NCBI GenBank assembly: GCA_002435335.1
Contig: DJMI01000139.1
Coordinates: 1-13,335 of the forward strand
DNA length: 13,335 nucleotides
From: Nitrosomonas sp. UBA6494
GTDB lineage: Bacteria > Pseudomonadota > Gammaproteobacteria > Burkholderiales > Nitrosomonadaceae
Direction: 5' to 3'
Position 1 is the first letter of the stretch, and every line of letters starts with the position of its first letter. The notes under the pieces are model-generated. The model was not told the origin of the DNA and made no database searches. It worked only from the letters and a program-made list of their open reading frames with translations. Shown here one piece after another: positions 11,937-13,335 of this stretch. A program made the position numbers and the translations under genes.

Positions 11937-12962
11937 TTAACCGGAATGACGATGGGTAAATGCGATCAGTTGTTGCAGTTTATCGCGCGCAGCACCGCTC
12001 TCAATGGCTTGCCGCGCTTTTTCGACGCCTTGCGCCAACGATTCGGTTATACCCGCAACGTAAATCGCGGCACCGGCATTCAATAACACGATGTCGCGCG
12101 CCGCTCCTATCGCATTATCCAGCACCGACAGCAACATGCCTTTGGCTTGCTCGCTGTCAGCTACCCGAATGGTTTCAATGGCGGCCGTTTTGAAACCGAA
12201 ATCTTCCGGACGAATGGTATAACCGGTGACCTGTCCGTGCTTCAATTCACCGATATGCGTTGCACCGGAAATCGTGATCTCATCCAAGCCGTCGCTGCCG
12301 TGCACGATCAATACATGCCGACTGCCCAGTTGCTGCAGCACATGCGCCAGCGTTTTAACCAAATCCTCGCTGAAAACACCCAACACCTGCTGCCTGGCAC
12401 CGGCTGGGTTGGTTAACGGTCCAAGAATATTAAATAGCGTTTTAATGCCCAATTCACGTCGCACCGGCGCGGCATGTTTCATCGCCGCATGATAATTGGG
12501 TGCAAACATGAAGCCGACGCCGATTTCATCGATACACTGCGCCACTTGTTGCGGCGTTTGATTCAGATTGACGCCAAGTGCTTCCAGCACATCCGCACTA
12601 CCCGATTTACTGGAAACCGAACGCCCGCCGTGCTTGGCGACACGCCCACCTGCGGCGGCAACGACAAAAGCGGAAGTCGTGGAGATATTGAACGTATGCA
12701 ATGAATCGCCGCCGGTGCCGCATGTGTCCACCAGATGCACATCTTCAGCGACATCGACTTTGGCGGCTAATTCACGCATCACTTGCGCTGCTGCGGCGAT
12801 CTCGCCGACGGTTTCTTTTTTCATGCGCAAGCCGGTAATAATCGCTGCGATGAGCACCGGCGAAACCTCACCTTGCATGATTTGTCGCATCAACGCAACC
12901 ATATCGTCATGCAAGATTTCCTGATTGGCGACAATCTGCTGCAATGCGTGCTGAGGTGTCAT
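11937..12962 (-). CDS. trpD: Anthranilate phosphoribosyltransferase
   Basis: A 341-aa enzyme joining anthranilate and PRPP to give phosphoribosylanthranilate, the second committed step of tryptophan synthesis. It has all family motifs: CGTGGD (81-86, PRPP loop), KHGGRSVSSKSGSADVLEALG (110-130), FMFAPNYHAAMKH (151-163), RRELGIKTLFNILGPLTNP (168-186, with the anthranilate-contact Arg) and the metal-binding DE pair (227-228). Length is typical, with no fusion to TrpG. It starts 16 nt after the trpG stop with AAGGT-type sequence ~9 nt upstream of the ATG. Confidence 0.97.
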   Translation of the reverse strand: MTPQHALQQIVANQEILHDDMVALMRQIMQGEVSPVLIAAIITGLRMKKETVGEIAAAAQVMRELAAKVDVAEDVHLVDTCGTGGDSLHTFNISTTSAFVVAAAGGRVAKHGGRSVSSKSGSADVLEALGVNLNQTPQQVAQCIDEIGVGFMFAPNYHAAMKHAAPVRRELGIKTLFNILGPLTNPAGARQQVLGVFSEDLVKTLAHVLQQLGSRHVLIVHGSDGLDEITISGATHIGELKHGQVTGYTIRPEDFGFKTAAIETIRVADSEQAKGMLLSVLDNAIGAARDIVLLNAGAAIYVAGITESLAQGVEKARQAIESGAARDKLQQLIAFTHRHSG

Positions 12963-12978
12963 GCTGAACGACCTTACC

Positions 12979-13335
12979 TTATGATGTTTGCTTCAGAAAG
13001 TTCTCGAGCATGTCGTGACCGTGCTCGCTCAAAATGGATTCGGGATGAAACTGAACACCTTCAATGGCACGGGTTTTATGACGCAATCCCATGATTTCAC
13101 CGTCTTCTGTCCATGCGGTAACCTCCAGACAATCAGGCAATGTTGCACGCTCCACCACCAACGAATGGTAACGCGTAGCAACAAACGGATTCGGCAAATT
13201 GCGGAATACGCCTTGATTGTTATGAAAGATCAATGAAGTTTTTCCATGCATCAATTGTTTGGCGTGCACAACCTTACCGCCGAATGCCTGTCCGATACTC
13301 TGATGCCCCAAGCACACGCCCAATACCGGAATATC
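12979..13335 (-). CDS. trpG: Anthranilate synthase glutamine amidotransferase subunit (partial, N-terminus missing)
   Basis: A class I glutamine amidotransferase subunit supplying ammonia to TrpE (and often to PabB for folate synthesis). The window begins inside the gene at DIPVLGVCLGHQSIGQAFGG, which holds the catalytic Cys in GVCLGH. The triad His and Glu are in VQFHPESILSEHGH near the C-terminus; RYHSLVV is also typical. The remaining 5' part, about 75 residues by family length, lies beyond 13335. First gene visible of trpGDC; trpE is not in the window. Confidence 0.95.
   Translation of the reverse strand, partial: DIPVLGVCLGHQSIGQAFGGKVVHAKQLMHGKTSLIFHNNQGVFRNLPNPFVATRYHSLVVERATLPDCLEVTAWTEDGEIMGLRHKTRAIEGVQFHPESILSEHGHDMLENFLKQTS

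Noticed and set aside
12226..12924. Long plus-strand frames opposite trpD
   Set aside because: They mirror the GC-rich codon pattern of trpD on the other strand and show no protein features.

Overview
The window joins a small integrated mobile element (left, about 1-7072) to ordinary chromosome (right, 7073-13335). The host looks like a betaproteobacterium, probably near Nitrosomonas/Nitrosospira. This is inferred from the trpG-trpD-trpC order, the betaproteobacterial form of the tRNA-Phe 3' part, and the general character of the chromosomal proteins. It is not proven from this window.

Element. The right boundary is a 3' fragment of tRNA-Phe (about 7025-7072, with CCA) followed by what looks like the native tRNA terminator. 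Every element gene is on the minus strand and reads away from that boundary: tyrosine recombinase (5547-6851), brnT-brnA toxin-antitoxin pair plus a linked HigA-type regulator (4622-5499), a truncated second HigA-like frame (4431-4574), an unrecognised 260-aa protein (3422-4204), a tightly packed AlpA-like regulator / 111-aa unknown / primase-helicase operon (484-3256), and the first 54 codons of an 'MGGxGSG' mobile-element protein (1-162) cut by the window edge. The order integrase, AlpA-type regulator, primase-helicase resembles phage satellites (P4/PICI-like) and small integrative islands. The decisive left end lies outside the window.

Non-coding signals in the element are rich. There are three tandem 11-bp repeats and an 11-bp inverted repeat between integrase and att. 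A good sigma70 promoter gives a probably leaderless brnT mRNA with an operator-like repeat over its -10 and start codon. GGTGAAAA-type repeats at 32-33-bp spacing lie upstream of the replication operon, with one on the -35 position. Two copies of CAGTTCTC-N8-GAGAAY lie between the primase-helicase and the left-most gene.

Chromosome. After the att site come a small exported protein on the minus strand (7315-7605) with terminators on both sides, then a plus-strand set with almost no gaps: exported thiol/glutathione peroxidase (7999-8538), membrane-anchored HIRAN-like protein (8539-9108) and a glycerate dehydrogenase-type D-2-hydroxyacid dehydrogenase (9117-10088). A convergent HDOD-domain protein (10101-10955) and the trpG(partial)-trpD-trpC tryptophan operon (11095-13335), all minus strand, fill the rest. 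TrpC carries an apparent short insertion in its first active-site loop.
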